Part shown: positions 27,901 through 38,140 of the stretch, in pieces
Layout of the letters: each line of letters begins with the position of its first letter
Position numbering within the stretch: the first letter of the stretch is position 1
Origin: Ascidia mentula
Taxonomy: Eukaryota; Chordata; Ascidiacea; Phlebobranchia; Ascidiidae
Assembly (NCBI GenBank): GCA_947561715.1
Contig: OX387203.1
Span: 11,842,001 to 11,906,000 of the forward strand
Reading direction: 5' to 3'
Length of the DNA: 64,000 bases
Notes under the pieces: model-generated
What the model was told of the DNA's origin: nothing
Database searches by the model: none
Seen by the model: the letters and a program-made list of their open reading frames with translations, nothing else
Made by a program: the position numbers and the translations under genes

Positions 27901-28864
27901 TGACTTTTCGATAAAAAATATTTTTTTTCAGTACAAGCTTTATTATACAGTGGAAAACGCTGATACTCCAGTATTGCTTTTGCGGTTGCACAACGTATGT
28001 AACTGTGCGATTTTAGCACTTGTCCATTTTTCAGTATGTGACTTTTCGATAAAAAATATTTTTTTTCAGTACAAGCTTTATTATACAGCGGAAAACGCTG
28101 ATTCTGCAGTATTGCTTTTGCGGTTGCACAACGTATGTATCTATGCGATTTTAGCACTTGTCAATTTTGCATTATATGACTTTTCGATAAAAAATATTTT
28201 TTTTCAGTACAAGCTTTATTATACAGTGGATAACGCTGATACTCCAGTATTGCTTTTGCGGTTGCACAACGTATGTAACTGTGCGATTTCAGCACTTGTC
28301 CATTTTTCAGTATGTGACTTTTCGATAAAAAATATTTTTTTTCAGTACAAGCTTTATTATACAGCGGAAAACGCTGATACTGCAGTATTGCTTTTGCGGT
28401 TGCACAACGTATGTATCTATGCGATTTTAGCACTTGTCAATTTTGCAGTATATGACTTTTCGATAAAAAATATTTTTTTTCAGTACAAACTTTATTATCC
28501 AGAGGAAAACACTGCTACTCCAGTATTGCTTTTGCGGTTGCACAACGTATGTAATTGTGCGATTTCAGCACTTGTCCATTTTGCAGTATATGAATTTTGG
28601 ATAAAAAATATTTTTTTCTGTACAAGCTTTATTATACAGTGGAAAACGCTGGTATTCCAGTATTGCTTTTGCGGTTGCACAACGTATGTAACTGTGCGAT
28701 TTCAGCACTTGTCCATTTTGCAGTATATGACTTTTCGATAGAAAATGTTTTTTTTTAGTACAAGCTTTATTATACAGTGGAAAACGCTGGTACTCCAGTA
28801 TTGCTTTTGCGGTTGCACAACGTATGTAACTGTGCGATTTCAGCACTTGTCCATTTTGCAGTAT
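18966..28864. repeat. Zone C satellite, more diverged, with 19- and 20-monomer higher-order repeats
   Basis: Monomers typically read GATAAAAAATATTTTTTTTCAGTAC with variants such as CTGCTACTCC, GATACTGCAGTATT and CAGTATACGAC. The five-base-shorter marker TGTACAAGCTTTTATACAG occurs at 21,861, 24,484 and 27,242, intervals of 2,623 (19 monomers + 1) and 2,758 bp (20 monomers - 2), and flanking variants recur in the same order. Monomer-to-monomer divergence is visibly higher than in zone B, suggesting this edge of the array is older, as usual for satellite margins. Confidence 0.8.
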
Positions 28865-29087
28865 CCCAGTCATAAATTTAGGCACGGCCCTTGTCCCATT
28901 ATGTCAAGATACGCTTGGCATCAAGCTTGGGCGACGCATGTTCACCGTACTTAAATGTTGGATATATGTTCGGCGTACGATCTACAATTGAACAAATCCA
29001 AGCTTGGCCGAGCGAGCGTTCGCCGTGCGTTTACCGAACATAATCATATTGCCTGGCTACTTTCAAAATATGACCTCATCAAACTCG
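28865..29087. other. Satellite junction and short unique segment with weak internal repeats
   Basis: The last satellite monomer is broken off in CATTTTGCAGTAT and continues as unrelated CCCAGTCATAAATTTAGG. The following 220 bp contain recurring AAGCTTGG(G/C)C and GTTCRCCGTRC-like words (about 28,922-28,950 and 29,000-29,035), which could be subterminal repeats of the adjacent transposon. No gene is seen. Confidence 0.5.
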
Positions 29088-29973
29088 CTACTTCACCGTC
29101 TCGCACGTAACACGACTTAAATTACATAATATTTTATTGAAAGTAACAACCCATAAATAAAAATACAGTGGCAAGCGCAGTGGAAGTACGGAGTAACTTG
29201 AAGTGCACTGTTCGACGAAACTATGTACTCTGAGACGTGGTGGGCTTAATTGAGGATTGATTGCCGTTTCTTGATATTCTGTCGTCACTCCGTCAACAAC
29301 TCCATGTAAAACTCGTTTCACCGCTGTGGCGATTTCTTGGTATTTAACTGCCTGCGTCTTGCAATCTTTCAATGCGTCTAAAGAACATAAAACATATGAT
29401 TTAGTTAAAATTTTGGTAACATCCCACCGTGTACAGAAATTAAATATTTGACATGTCGGAATTAGATGTGTGAATGTTGTGACAACTTCACAATCGGAAG
29501 GCTTTACAATGAGGCCCGCAGTGTGGCGTGTCTTGTGAGATTTCTAAAGCAATTTGACTTACCCAACAAAAATGCAAACGGAGGATGTGATTTGAATGGG
29601 ATTTTTGTTTTCCTGCGTCCAACTGCCAAAACAACCCACTCCACAAAAATTGAAGAGCCAGGTGTTTTGTCATAAACAGCTTTACAAAATTCCGGAAGGT
29701 GCCACGAAGTTGGTCCATGTCAATAACTTGGGCAAGTTGCATTTTGTCCTTTTGAAAAGTATCAACATATAAAATGATTGAAATGTATAGAAGATGCCAT
29801 TTACAGTGTAAAGCATGCAGACAAAAGCCTCAGTGCATTAGGTAAAAAGAAAGCTCACTTTAGGTTTAGTAAGTTCCACCTTTCTTGTTTTGTCGATAAG
29901 GATGCCAATCTTTTCAGACAGTTCATGCTCCTGCCATTGTGACGTTGTTTTTTGCTGCTTCGGTGACAATAAC
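29088..29973 (-). pseudogene. Unrecognised coding-like exons, probably transposon-derived
   Basis: Three minus-strand stretches look like exons. The last, 29,088-29,377, ends in a stop and starts after TTTAG; it encodes ALKDCKTQAVKYQEIATAVK and a serine/proline-containing tail. The preceding one ends at 29,563 with a GTAAG donor in matching phase and reads LPEFCKAVYDKTPGSSIFVE, but an in-frame TGA lies just upstream. A third, 29,859-29,973, between CAG and GTGAGC, reads WQEHELSEKIGILIDKTRKV. I do not recognise the family. The position directly downstream of the transposase remnant on the same strand suggests a second element gene or its C-terminal part. The stop and uncertain exon borders suggest decay. 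Confidence 0.4.
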
Positions 29974-30376
29974 CTGTGGAAATTATTTGCAAACTAAAAC
30001 AAGCAAAGGTCCCCGGTCAGTCAATTAAACAACTAGATGAAAAATATGTGCCGGTTTTATGCATAAAAATCAACACAAGGGTTATGGACACCTTTTTTGC
30101 AAGATTGGAATCATGGGAGAAGAACTGCTATCAGTGGATTCGCTCATTAGAATGTCCCTTTCCAGATCAGCAGATCTACATTTCTTTTCAAACAACGGGC
30201 ATGTGTGCCTGAAAAGAACAAAATGCATGAAACAAAAATGCACAACTATTTGGCACAAACACACAACTTACTCCCTTCACAAAGAATGGTGGAAGGACAT
30301 GTCTGCCAAGCTGCATCCGCAGAAATTTCATTTTTTAAGAAGCTTTGTACATCCAAATCGCTGGGTATCCACTTAC

Positions 30377-31376
30377 ATGCATTGGTGCCGACCATCCAGC
30401 TTTTGGGGATTTTATACAAACAAAATTTTCCATTTTAATGTACTGTGGAAGAAACAAATATACATGCAGATATATCATGTGGCATAAGGCAAATTAATGA
30501 CAACGAGACAGAACACATTTTTAATTTGATCATTAACTTTCAGCAGAAAATAATCACCATTCAAACCACACACTTTGCAAATTCCGACATGTTTTAAGTT
30601 GACAAGGTTTTTAAGAAGACGACAAAAGGCAATATTGCTTTGACAGTTTTTTCGACTGGATATTATATGGAATTAAGAAACATATGATGGGAAGTTTGGT
30701 TTTCATAAAATGCAAATCTTGCAATTTGTTGCATAGGTTTGTAGCCAGATTTAAAACTTTTTTTCAAACAACCCAAGTAATTTTCAAATTGAAAACAGCC
30801 AATGCTTTCCAATGAACCATGTTTTTCATAATCATTACACAAGTGGATCAAACAATGAACATTGTAACTGACAAATGCTTTACCATAAATATGTGAAGAT
30901 TTGCTAACAAAGTCTTTTAGCATTTGGACACATAACGAAAACTCATGTGTGTTAATGTTTGGCGACAACAAACATCTCATAGCTAAAGAAAAATGCAGAA
31001 AATGACAATACGTTTATGGCACAGCACATTTTTGTCTTTTAACAGCACCACTCTCACATACAGCATAAATAGTCTAAATTCTGTTGCTTTCCAGTAAAGC
31101 AAATCAGACAAAGGCCTCGATTTTCTTTTGAATTCAAGCGGTATAAATTCCTTATATTTTATAAGGTTGTGGTGACGTTAACATGACGACAGTTGAAGAA
31201 AGCTTAACTTGCAATTGGCGTGGTCTACCCCTCCACCAGATTAACAATCGACGCATTACACCCAAACATGCAAGATGCGTATTCACCCTTAATCTAAATT
31301 TGAGTCGCAAGTATATCAAACAGAAATACCTGACATAAAACAACTGCTGTCGTAAACCACCTGTAAATTTAGACAA
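30377..31376 (-). pseudogene. CACTA/EnSpm-like transposase remnant (DUF4218-type region)
   Basis: Read right to left, the coding pieces match the order of the conserved region of animal and plant CACTA-class transposases known as DUF4218. First comes HLACLGVMRRLLIWWRG (the family's His-x-x-x-Leu-Gly-Val-x-Arg-x-Leu block). Next is IPLEFKRKSRPLSDLLYWKA with EFRLFMLY, ending at a GTGAGAG donor. The following exon, whose upper end is 30,982, encodes CLLSP, IYGKAFVSYNVHCLIHLCND and FQFENYLGCLKKSFKSG. Later exon-like pieces (KHVGICKVCGLNGDYFLLK at 30,538 onward; YIKMENFVCIKSPKAGW) follow. One-base frameshifts lie between the first two blocks and after the FENYLG exon, which meets a stop. The N-terminal part is missing because the inverted repeat begins at 31,436. 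It is a dead transposase; the family assignment is from motif memory. Confidence 0.7.
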
Positions 31377-31435
31377 GGTTTCCCGCCGTCAAGTCATTAC
31401 AACAAACAACTCATTAATTACGCAGTTAGCCAAGC

Positions 31436-32580
31436 CACTTTAATTTTGACATTTTTAAAAATAAAACGAAAAAAATTTTATTTTGGAGACCTTGCAATAA
31501 AAATAAAATGTTTCATGAAAACACATTCCACTCATTCCAAGACTTCTCGCCTGCAAAACACGTACACCAGTTTTACCACCAAACTTGTTGTTCATATGTT
31601 AGCTGCAGCAATTTTTTCAAAACTATCCCTTTTGAATTTATTATCAACAACTTTTCACTAAATGAGAAAAAATTGTATCATACTGCAGAGAAATATTACA
31701 CAACTCACCCGCTTAGCGAAGTATAAAAAAGAAATCATATGTAAGCACTGACGCACGACGCTAACCGACGCATGCCAACACCCATTGTGACCGCACAAAC
31801 AAGGTTTGCGTCTGACTTTCGGAGGAGGTGTAAGTGTGATAACATTCTCGTACAAGCATCGGAAAGGCGACGAAAGGCACAACAGCAACGAAGAAATGCG
31901 TGTTTACGCTTCATTGATTATTTAATAAAATAAAACTATTACAAGCTTGAAATTGCCTACGATCAACCACAAGGGTGTCCTAAACCAATATTACAAAAAA
32001 ATGAAGCTGACCATATCGCGTATTAGCGCCGTTGGCGGTAAATATGTCACAAAGTGAACAATTGTACGTTACCCTGAAGGAGATGTTTACAGACTTAATT
32101 TTTTGCACGCACAACCACAAGTGTGACTACACCAGCATACTTAAAAATCTAGGCGATAACCAAATATTAACTCTATTTATATCCACGACAAAATTTGGTT
32201 TGTGACGTAACAACGTTAATGATAGATGGATTCCATCAAAATTGCAATTATCTGATAACACCGTCCCTCCTGTACAATCGTAGCAAAATTCACATTAATC
32301 AGACCAGTGTTTTAGCTTGTACACCTCGAAACATACACACACCTCTACGCACTCTGGTGCCGTTGGTGGCAAGAGGGGGTACCAAGTGCGGAATCGTACG
32401 TAACCATGAAGAAGACGTCGCAGAAACTTGAAATTTGGTTCAAATTATGAGAAGGGACATATAACAAACATACTAAAAACACAATTCGCTACCTCTTTAT
32501 TAACCCTCTTTTAAACAACGATACACTTTTGTTTGTGACGTAACAACGTTGATGATAGATGGATTGGATCAAAATTACAA
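31436..32580. repeat. Left arm of 1.15-kb inverted repeat
   Basis: This stretch is the reverse complement of 33,745-34,890: paired landmark coordinates sum to 66,326 over most of the length, falling to 66,325 at the inner end. The outer end begins CACTTTAATTTTGACATTTT. The pair together resembles a foldback-type element or an inverted duplication. The arm contains the approximately 90-bp core repeat found again near 39 kb. Confidence 0.93.
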
Positions 32581-32863
32581 TCATCTGATAACACCGTCCC
32601 TCCTGTACAATCGTAGCAAAATTCACATTAATCAGACCAGTATTTTAGTTTGTACACCTCGAAACATACACACACCTCTACGCACTCTGGTGCCGTTGGC
32701 GGCAAGAGGGGGTACCAAGTGCGGAATCGTACGTAACCATGAAGGAGACGTCGCAGAAACTTGAAATATGGTAATAATGACAAGAAGAGACATATAACAA
32801 ACATACCAAAAATTCAAGTCGCTACCGCTTTATTAACCTTCTTTTAAGCAATGATACACTTTT
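32198..32863. repeat. Two direct copies of a 333-bp unit plus start of a third
   Basis: The phrase GTTTGTGACGTAA recurs at 32,198, 32,531 and 32,864, exactly 333 bp apart. Each unit contains CCGTCCCTCCTGTACAATCG, GTGCCGTTGG(T/C)GGCAAGAGG and ATCGTACGTAACCATGAA in the same order. Only one unit is present in inverse orientation in the right arm, so a tandem duplication on the left or a loss on the right followed or accompanied the inversion. Short frames in it are identical between copies by descent and are not thought to code. Confidence 0.88.
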
Positions 32864-33384
32864 GTTTGTGACGTAATAAAGTAAGGTTAGGGTTAGTGTT
32901 GTAAAACATTATGATTTGGTCCATTTTTTTCAAATACTCAACCGAAACTTTGGGGTTAATTGCGTAAATTAATTAGGGCAATGAATTCATGAGTAATATT
33001 AGCTCATTTCAAAGTATGTGAATTTTCCAGCTTTTCTCATATGAAAGATATGTAAACAGATTGGAATGTGTTGCAAACGTGCTTAGATGTATTCAGATCA
33101 AAATTGAATTTCCACAACCATTAAACAACCAATTCACTATTTTTGGGCTATATCCTAACGCACTAATGAGGTGGTACATATTCCTCCCTGCACGCAATAA
33201 ATAAACATTATTTAAAGGATTTTCCAATATATTATCTACCCTGCTGCCTGCTGCTGGAGTTCATACACTTGTTATTTTGTTTGGTTAATGTACCCATAAG
33301 GTATAGAGTCGGGATATCTTTCGGGGCGTGTCCAAGTGTGATGGTGACATCTGCGTATTCCCCTTTGTGACGGAAAATACTACT

Positions 33385-33618
33385 ACACCGGGTCATAAAG
33401 TTTTTTCCAAACTTGATCCACATACAAGTATGTGTAAAACAGAAATCTGTGCGAATTTGAATGATTAGACGTGAAAAGTGCGCACCGCCTGTTGTTTTTG
33501 TTTGTAACTTTGAGTTGAAATACCACCCGAAATCGTAGCGTTTATATACGCACAGATTTATATGTTATTTGGGCTTATATGTGGATCAAGTTTGGAAAAA
33601 ACTTTGTGACCCGGTGTA
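33385..33618. repeat. Hairpin-forming inverted repeat in the spacer
   Basis: The stretch from 33,385 (ACACCGGGTCATAAAG... to ACTTGATCCACATA at 33,424) returns inverted at 33,578-33,618 (TATGTGGATCAAGTTTGG... CCCGGTGT). A second inner match, AAATCTGTGCG/CGCACAGATTT, extends the pairing. It looks like a small MITE-like element; no target duplication was identified. Confidence 0.7.
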
Positions 33619-33744
33619 AAAGTATCTCCCTTTCTGACCCCTTATTTCTGACTCCCATGAGTATTGCGTAAAAACACTTGTGCAAAAATTAATTTTCGAG
33701 AAGACACCAGTAAAAGCTTCATAGATGTTATATTTTTTAACTGC

Positions 33745-34890
33745 TTGTAATTTTGATCCAATCCATCTATCATCAACGTTGTTACGTCACAAACAAAAGT
33801 GTATCGTTGTTTAAAAGAGGGTTAATAAAGAGGTAGCGAATTGTGTTTTTAGTATGTTTGTTATATGTCCCTTCTCATAATTTGAACCAAATTTCAAGTT
33901 TCTGCGACGTCTTCTTCATGGTTACGTACGATTCCGCACTTGGTACCCCCTCTTGCCACCAACGGCACCAGAGTGCGTAGAGGTGTGTGTATGTTTCGAG
34001 GTGTACAAGCTAAAACACTGGTCTGATTAAAGTGAATTTTGGTACGATTGTACAGGAGGGACGGTGTTATCAGTTAATTGCAATTTTGATGGAATCCATC
34101 TATCATTAACGTTGTTACGTCACAAACCAAACTTTGTCGTGGATATAAATAGGGTTAATATTTGGTTATCGCCTAAATTTTTCAGTACGCTGGTGTAGTC
34201 ACACTTGTGGTTGTGCGTGCAAAAAATTAAGTCTGTACGACATCTCCTTCAGGGTAACGTACAATTGTTCACTTTGTGACATATTTACCGCCAACGGCGC
34301 TAATACGCGATATGGTCAGCTTCATTTTTTTGTAATATTGGTTTAGGACACCCTTGTGGTTGATCGTAGGCAATTTCAAGCTTGTAATAGTTTTATTTTA
34401 TTAAATAATCAATGAAGCGTAAACACGTATTTCTTCGTTGCTGTTGTGCCTTTCGTCGCCTTTCCGATGCTTGTACGAGAATGTTATCACACTTACACCT
34501 CCTCCGAAAGTCAGACGCAAATCGTGTTTGTGCGGTCACAATGGGTGTTGGCATGCGTCGGTTAGCGTCGTGCGTCAGTGCTTACATATGATTTCTTTTT
34601 TATACTTCGCTAAGCGGGTGAGTTGTGTAATATTTCTCTGTAGTATGATATATTTTTTTCTCATTTAGTGAAAAGTTGTTGATAATAAATTCAAAAGGGA
34701 TAGTTTTGAAAAAATTGCTGCAGCTAACATATGATCAACAAGTTTGGTGGTAAAACTGGTGTACGTGTTTTGCAGGCGAGAAGTCTTGGAATGAGTGGAA
34801 TGTGTTTTCATGAAATATTTCATTTTTATTGCAAGGTCTCCAAAATAAAATTTGTTTCGTTTTATTTTTAAAAATGTCAAAATTAAAGTG
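33745..34890. repeat. Right arm of 1.15-kb inverted repeat
   Basis: Reverse complement of the left arm with only scattered substitutions. It ends in GTCAAAATTAAAGTG at 34,890, four bases before the CACTG terminus of another element. No target-site duplication could be found for the inverted-repeat unit, so whether it is a transposon or a rearrangement product remains open. Confidence 0.93.
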
Positions 34891-34894
34891 CATG

Positions 34895-35075
34895 CACTGT
34901 GAAAAAAGTTGGGTAGTGGCTTACCCAAAAGTTTGGGAAGTAATGTGCAGAAACCCATAAAATTTTATTGGGTTGTCACTACCCTAGTTTGTTGGGTAGA
35001 TTATCGTTTCACCTAAATTGGGTACTAACTATTTTACCCAGTTTAGTTGGGTTCCAATGTGCAGAAACCCCATTT
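34895..35075. mobile_element. One terminus of a CACTG-ended (CACTA-like) transposon with GGGT subterminal repeats
   Basis: It begins CACTGTGAAAAAAGTTGGGT and carries many TTGGGT/ACCCAA words in both orientations over the next 180 bp. The same architecture is seen at both ends of the complete element at 56,686-59,819. The opposite terminus was not found before 38 kb, so the element is either truncated or its far end has diverged. The minus-strand CARF-like gene downstream probably belongs to it. Confidence 0.65.
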
Positions 35076-35090
35076 TTTGTGGTAGCTGAT

Positions 35091-35973
35091 ATTGGGCAAA
35101 ACACTTTTTCCCAATCACACAAAGCATTGCACAATAATAAAAAAACGGAGTGTATTTGGAATGGAAAGAACAGCCACTTGAACAATGAAAGAAACTGCAA
35201 TAAAAAAAGTGGCAAGAATGGAATAGAAAAGAACACTGGAACTTGAACATTATACACTGGTACCATTAGTAAGTGTCACAGCAAATGATAAATACATTGA
35301 AGGACGCATAAAAAAACACATGAAAACAGTTTCACTAAGTACACTTTAACAACAGTGCCAACTCCAGCAGACTATCACAGAGTGTATTTTTCCACATCTA
35401 ACTTAAACAAGTACACTTGCAGAAATTGCATTTTTTTTGCATGCTGGCTGTATTCATAATTCAATTATGATGATACGCCATTACAGCAACAATACCTTGA
35501 AAAATGTCATGAACATCTAAAACAGGGGACTGATCAATACACAAAGTTATTTTTAGTTGGTGTTGTGTAGATGGTCAGGTATTGTTGTCACTATTTCTGA
35601 AACTGTTGTGTTTTTCTGTAATCAAACACATTTTGTTAGACTCTACATTAAAAATCAATTACTTCAAAATTAACATTTTTATTTTCAAAATAACATACCC
35701 TTGCTTCCTCTTAACTCAAACCCAGTGATGCTTTTCCCATGCGCACAAACTTTTACACAGCTTGCTTCCTTAATGCTTAATGAGTGAGAAATCTGCAAAT
35801 ATTATAATATATTTCAACTCCAACAAAGAAATTGAATGAGGGCCAGTTTTTAAAATTTCCTAGGAAGGTTTAAAGCCCTTAATATGATCTGTAGTGTTTT
35901 GTTGCACTACTCACTTCATGTTCTCCACTCGATCTATAAAATCCGCATCACAGCATTCATTTTTATCACATAC
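35091..35973. other. Region without a recognised gene
   Basis: AT-rich, with no frame that can be joined convincingly. The minus strand continues past a GTATGTG donor at about 35,973, so a terminal exon of the neighbouring CARF-like gene may lie here but I could not fix it. Confidence 0.4.
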
Positions 35974-37253
35974 CTTTGCTTTCTGTGGTGTATCATTTTT
36001 GAAAAGTTCATGGGTGACATAATGTTTTAGGCTTCTCAGAATTCATTTCTCTTCAATACTGCCTACACCTTCTGTAACCAATTGATAAATTCTGGCAATT
36101 AATCTTTGATCAACAGGTTGAAGAAATCCTGCAGCCTTAACAAAAAAGATTTATTTCCAGACTTCAGTTATACATAACTTGTTTTTCATAGAAAACTCAC
36201 TTCCTCTAAAACATGATCTATATGGTCGTCCTCTTTGGGGAAGCAAACACTGCCAGTTTGTTCCTTTATTAAGCGCTTGTCATTGTTTTGCAGCAAATCT
36301 TTTATGACAACACTTGTCTTTTTCAGTTTGGATGTACATTTTGAGACCAACTAAACATTTGTCGTCAAAATAACAATAAAATAAAGCAATTTACTTCCAA
36401 CAAGTCAAAAAATACCTCGAACTGTGGAAACTTTATAATTTTTTGAATTAAAATATTCGCCTTGCAATTTTTTTTTGTACCTTGAATACACAAATGCTTT
36501 CTGCAAGGATTTAGGTGATCTTGTAACTGAAAAAGGAGAGCATCGTTAAACCTTTTTCGATATAAAGTCACATATATACCTGTATAGGAATTGCAGCTCG
36601 ACGTCTTTCGTTTTTTATTTTGTTACGATCCTTTGAATGCTGACATTCCAAGACCGTAGTTTGTAAAATGATGTAAGGGGTGCAGGAGCTATTGTCCTTA
36701 TTCAAACGAATTTTTGATATATCTGCAAACATACAACAACATGGGTTATAAATTAATTTGCACCAGAAAACTGTCCTACTGCGCTGAAAAGGAAACTAAA
36801 TAAAAAAATACTTCACTGCTTTTTTTATACCAAATGATCTCTTTCGCAATGCAATGAACTTGGTCATTGTAAAAATTTCAAATTTCTGAACTAAATTCTT
36901 TGCTTGTTCCATTGAACATTCCCACTACAACATTGGCTGAATTTAGTATGAAAATCTTTTGACATATTAACTGAACTAGTCAACAACAACAACCTGCAAA
37001 TTTTGATCATTTTTCTTCTGTGATGGTTCTGATGTATTTGGGTAAAATTTGTAAATATGCTCAAAGTTTTGTGTTAAGCTAAACCATCTACTCACCATTT
37101 TACTCAAATTAGTGTCTGGTGTGAACTTGTTCTTTACAATGTTCACAAAACATCTTGCTTCCTGTGAAACACCTGTACTTTGGACATCAAGAGTTTTTCT
37201 TATTTCTTTACTTGGCTTTTTGAGAGTATACTTTGTATGCAACTTTTTGGCAA
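35974..37253 (-). pseudogene. CARF/ALS2CR8-like gene of a transposon, interrupted by a stop
   Basis: Six minus-strand exons join in phase: 37,096-37,253; 36,831-36,924; 36,580-36,722; 36,416-36,526; 36,201-36,350; 35,974-36,135, with GT donors and AG acceptors at each border. Recognisable pieces are CTPYIILQTTVLECQHSKDR, then HLNPCRKHLCIQGTKKNCKA with FPQFE, and finally AAGFLQPVDQRLIARIYQLV followed by VTEGVGSIEE and LRSLKHYVTHELF. The Cys/His-spaced middle and the 'VxEGV...hYVxxELF' end resemble the domain of calcium-responsive transcription factor (CARF, ALS2CR8), which also occurs in multicopy transposon-linked genes. An in-frame TGA separates GVGSIEEK from LRSLKHYV in the last exon, so this copy is probably dead. 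More exons may lie upstream (about 37,300-37,480, reading SSVHWIDAGIPYIFTQSECF). Family assignment is from memory. Confidence 0.55.
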
Positions 37254-37480
37254 CTGTAAATAACCAATGACAAGAGATATACATATATATTACCATGCTT
37301 TTTAACCTCGGAAAAACCAAAACATCACAGATAGTTATCACATACTGACAAATATTGAGTCTGTTAAAATGCCAAAGTGATTCGAAGCACTCGGACTGGG
37401 TAAAAATATATGGAATGCCAGCATCAATCCAGTGCACAGAGCTGTTATATGAATCTTTAAAAAAGAAACTCATTGACAAA

Positions 37481-38132
37481 AACAGTGTGAGGTGGAGTTC
37501 AAAAAAAAAATGTGGAATTTAACTCACCGTATGATTTAATTGAAGACGGCTTTAAAGTTAGATCAAGTGGTTTTTCAAAACTAAGTAATGTATTTTTTGC
37601 ATCCTAATTGGACTCATACCACTGTCAAAGAAAAGCAAAATTGTGAGCAATTTATTATCTTCAGTTTTCTTAATGAAACAAGCTGACATTTTGGACTTAG
37701 TCAATGATGTTTACTTTTTTAAAATGGGTAATATTTCAATTTTCCAATTAACCAACTTTTTCCACAGTATTTGAATTTGTAAAATCAATCAGGGAAATTG
37801 ATACTCGATCATAGCTGCTAAAGAAACATTACACCATTTAAATCAGAGTTTTACAGCACACCTGTACAACCTACCGTGTATCAGTGTATCAGTAACACCT
37901 TCAGAAATTAGCAATCACCTCGGTATTGCCACGCAATGTTTAAATCACCGAGACTTACTAACGTCAACAATTGTCTTTTACATGTTTCTAGTAGAAAATC
38001 AGTTAAATCTGCAAAAGAATCTGAACAAACAGTTATAACCAACAAGTCCAAAAGGAAACCTGTGGCGTCGCACAGCATGCCTTCTGCTACATGTGCACAG
38101 CTTTTCCGCCAAATAGTAATCCTATGGAAGCA
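37481..38132. other. Region without a recognised gene
   Basis: AT-rich sequence between the CARF-like exons and the hAT-like element. Short frames on both strands at 37.9-38.1 kb have no recognisable motif or splice context. Confidence 0.4.
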
Positions 38133-38140
38133 CTGACGCA

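Larger units (their letters stand above)
1..28864. repeat. 138-bp satellite DNA array (about 209 monomers)
   Basis: A head-to-tail tandem repeat of period 138 bp fills the first 28.9 kb and is cut by the left window edge. Each monomer has a GC-richer part (TTGCGGTTGCACAACGTATG), a conserved CACTTGTCCATTTTGCAG block, an A-run/T-run (about A6 then T6-T9), then AGTACAAGCTTTATTATACAG; nearly every unit has one HindIII site (AAGCTT). Since 138 is 3 x 46, a frame with no stop in one monomer stays open across many, giving long spurious frames on both strands. Length changes are mostly one-base indels in the T-run. Monomers differ at recurrent positions (GATGAAAAA/GATAAAAAA, CAGTAC/CAGCAC, TATGAC/TATGAA), defining subfamilies. 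No genes or transposon insertions interrupt it. Size and homogeneity suggest centromeric or heterochromatic satellite (inference). Confidence 0.98.

Noticed and set aside
1-28864. Dozens of long open frames on both strands suggesting a repeat-protein gene family
   Set aside because: They are explained by a 138-bp period (3 x 46) with few stops; multiple frames on both strands are open over the same DNA and differences between monomers are not concentrated at third codon positions.
1-28864. CRISPR-like regular array
   Set aside because: Whole 138-bp units repeat without unique spacers, and the surrounding genes are eukaryotic.
31658-31888. 76-codon frame present in both foldback arms (and at 34,438-34,668) as a conserved protein
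   Set aside because: Identity is by inverted duplication; the frame crosses a core repeat that is non-coding in its third copy near 39 kb.
34895-38140. A complete CACTG element ending at the CACAGTG at 38,139-38,145
   Set aside because: Those bases are the junction of the hAT insertion (8-bp duplication plus CAGTGTTGCC end), and no ACCCAA subterminal cluster precedes them.
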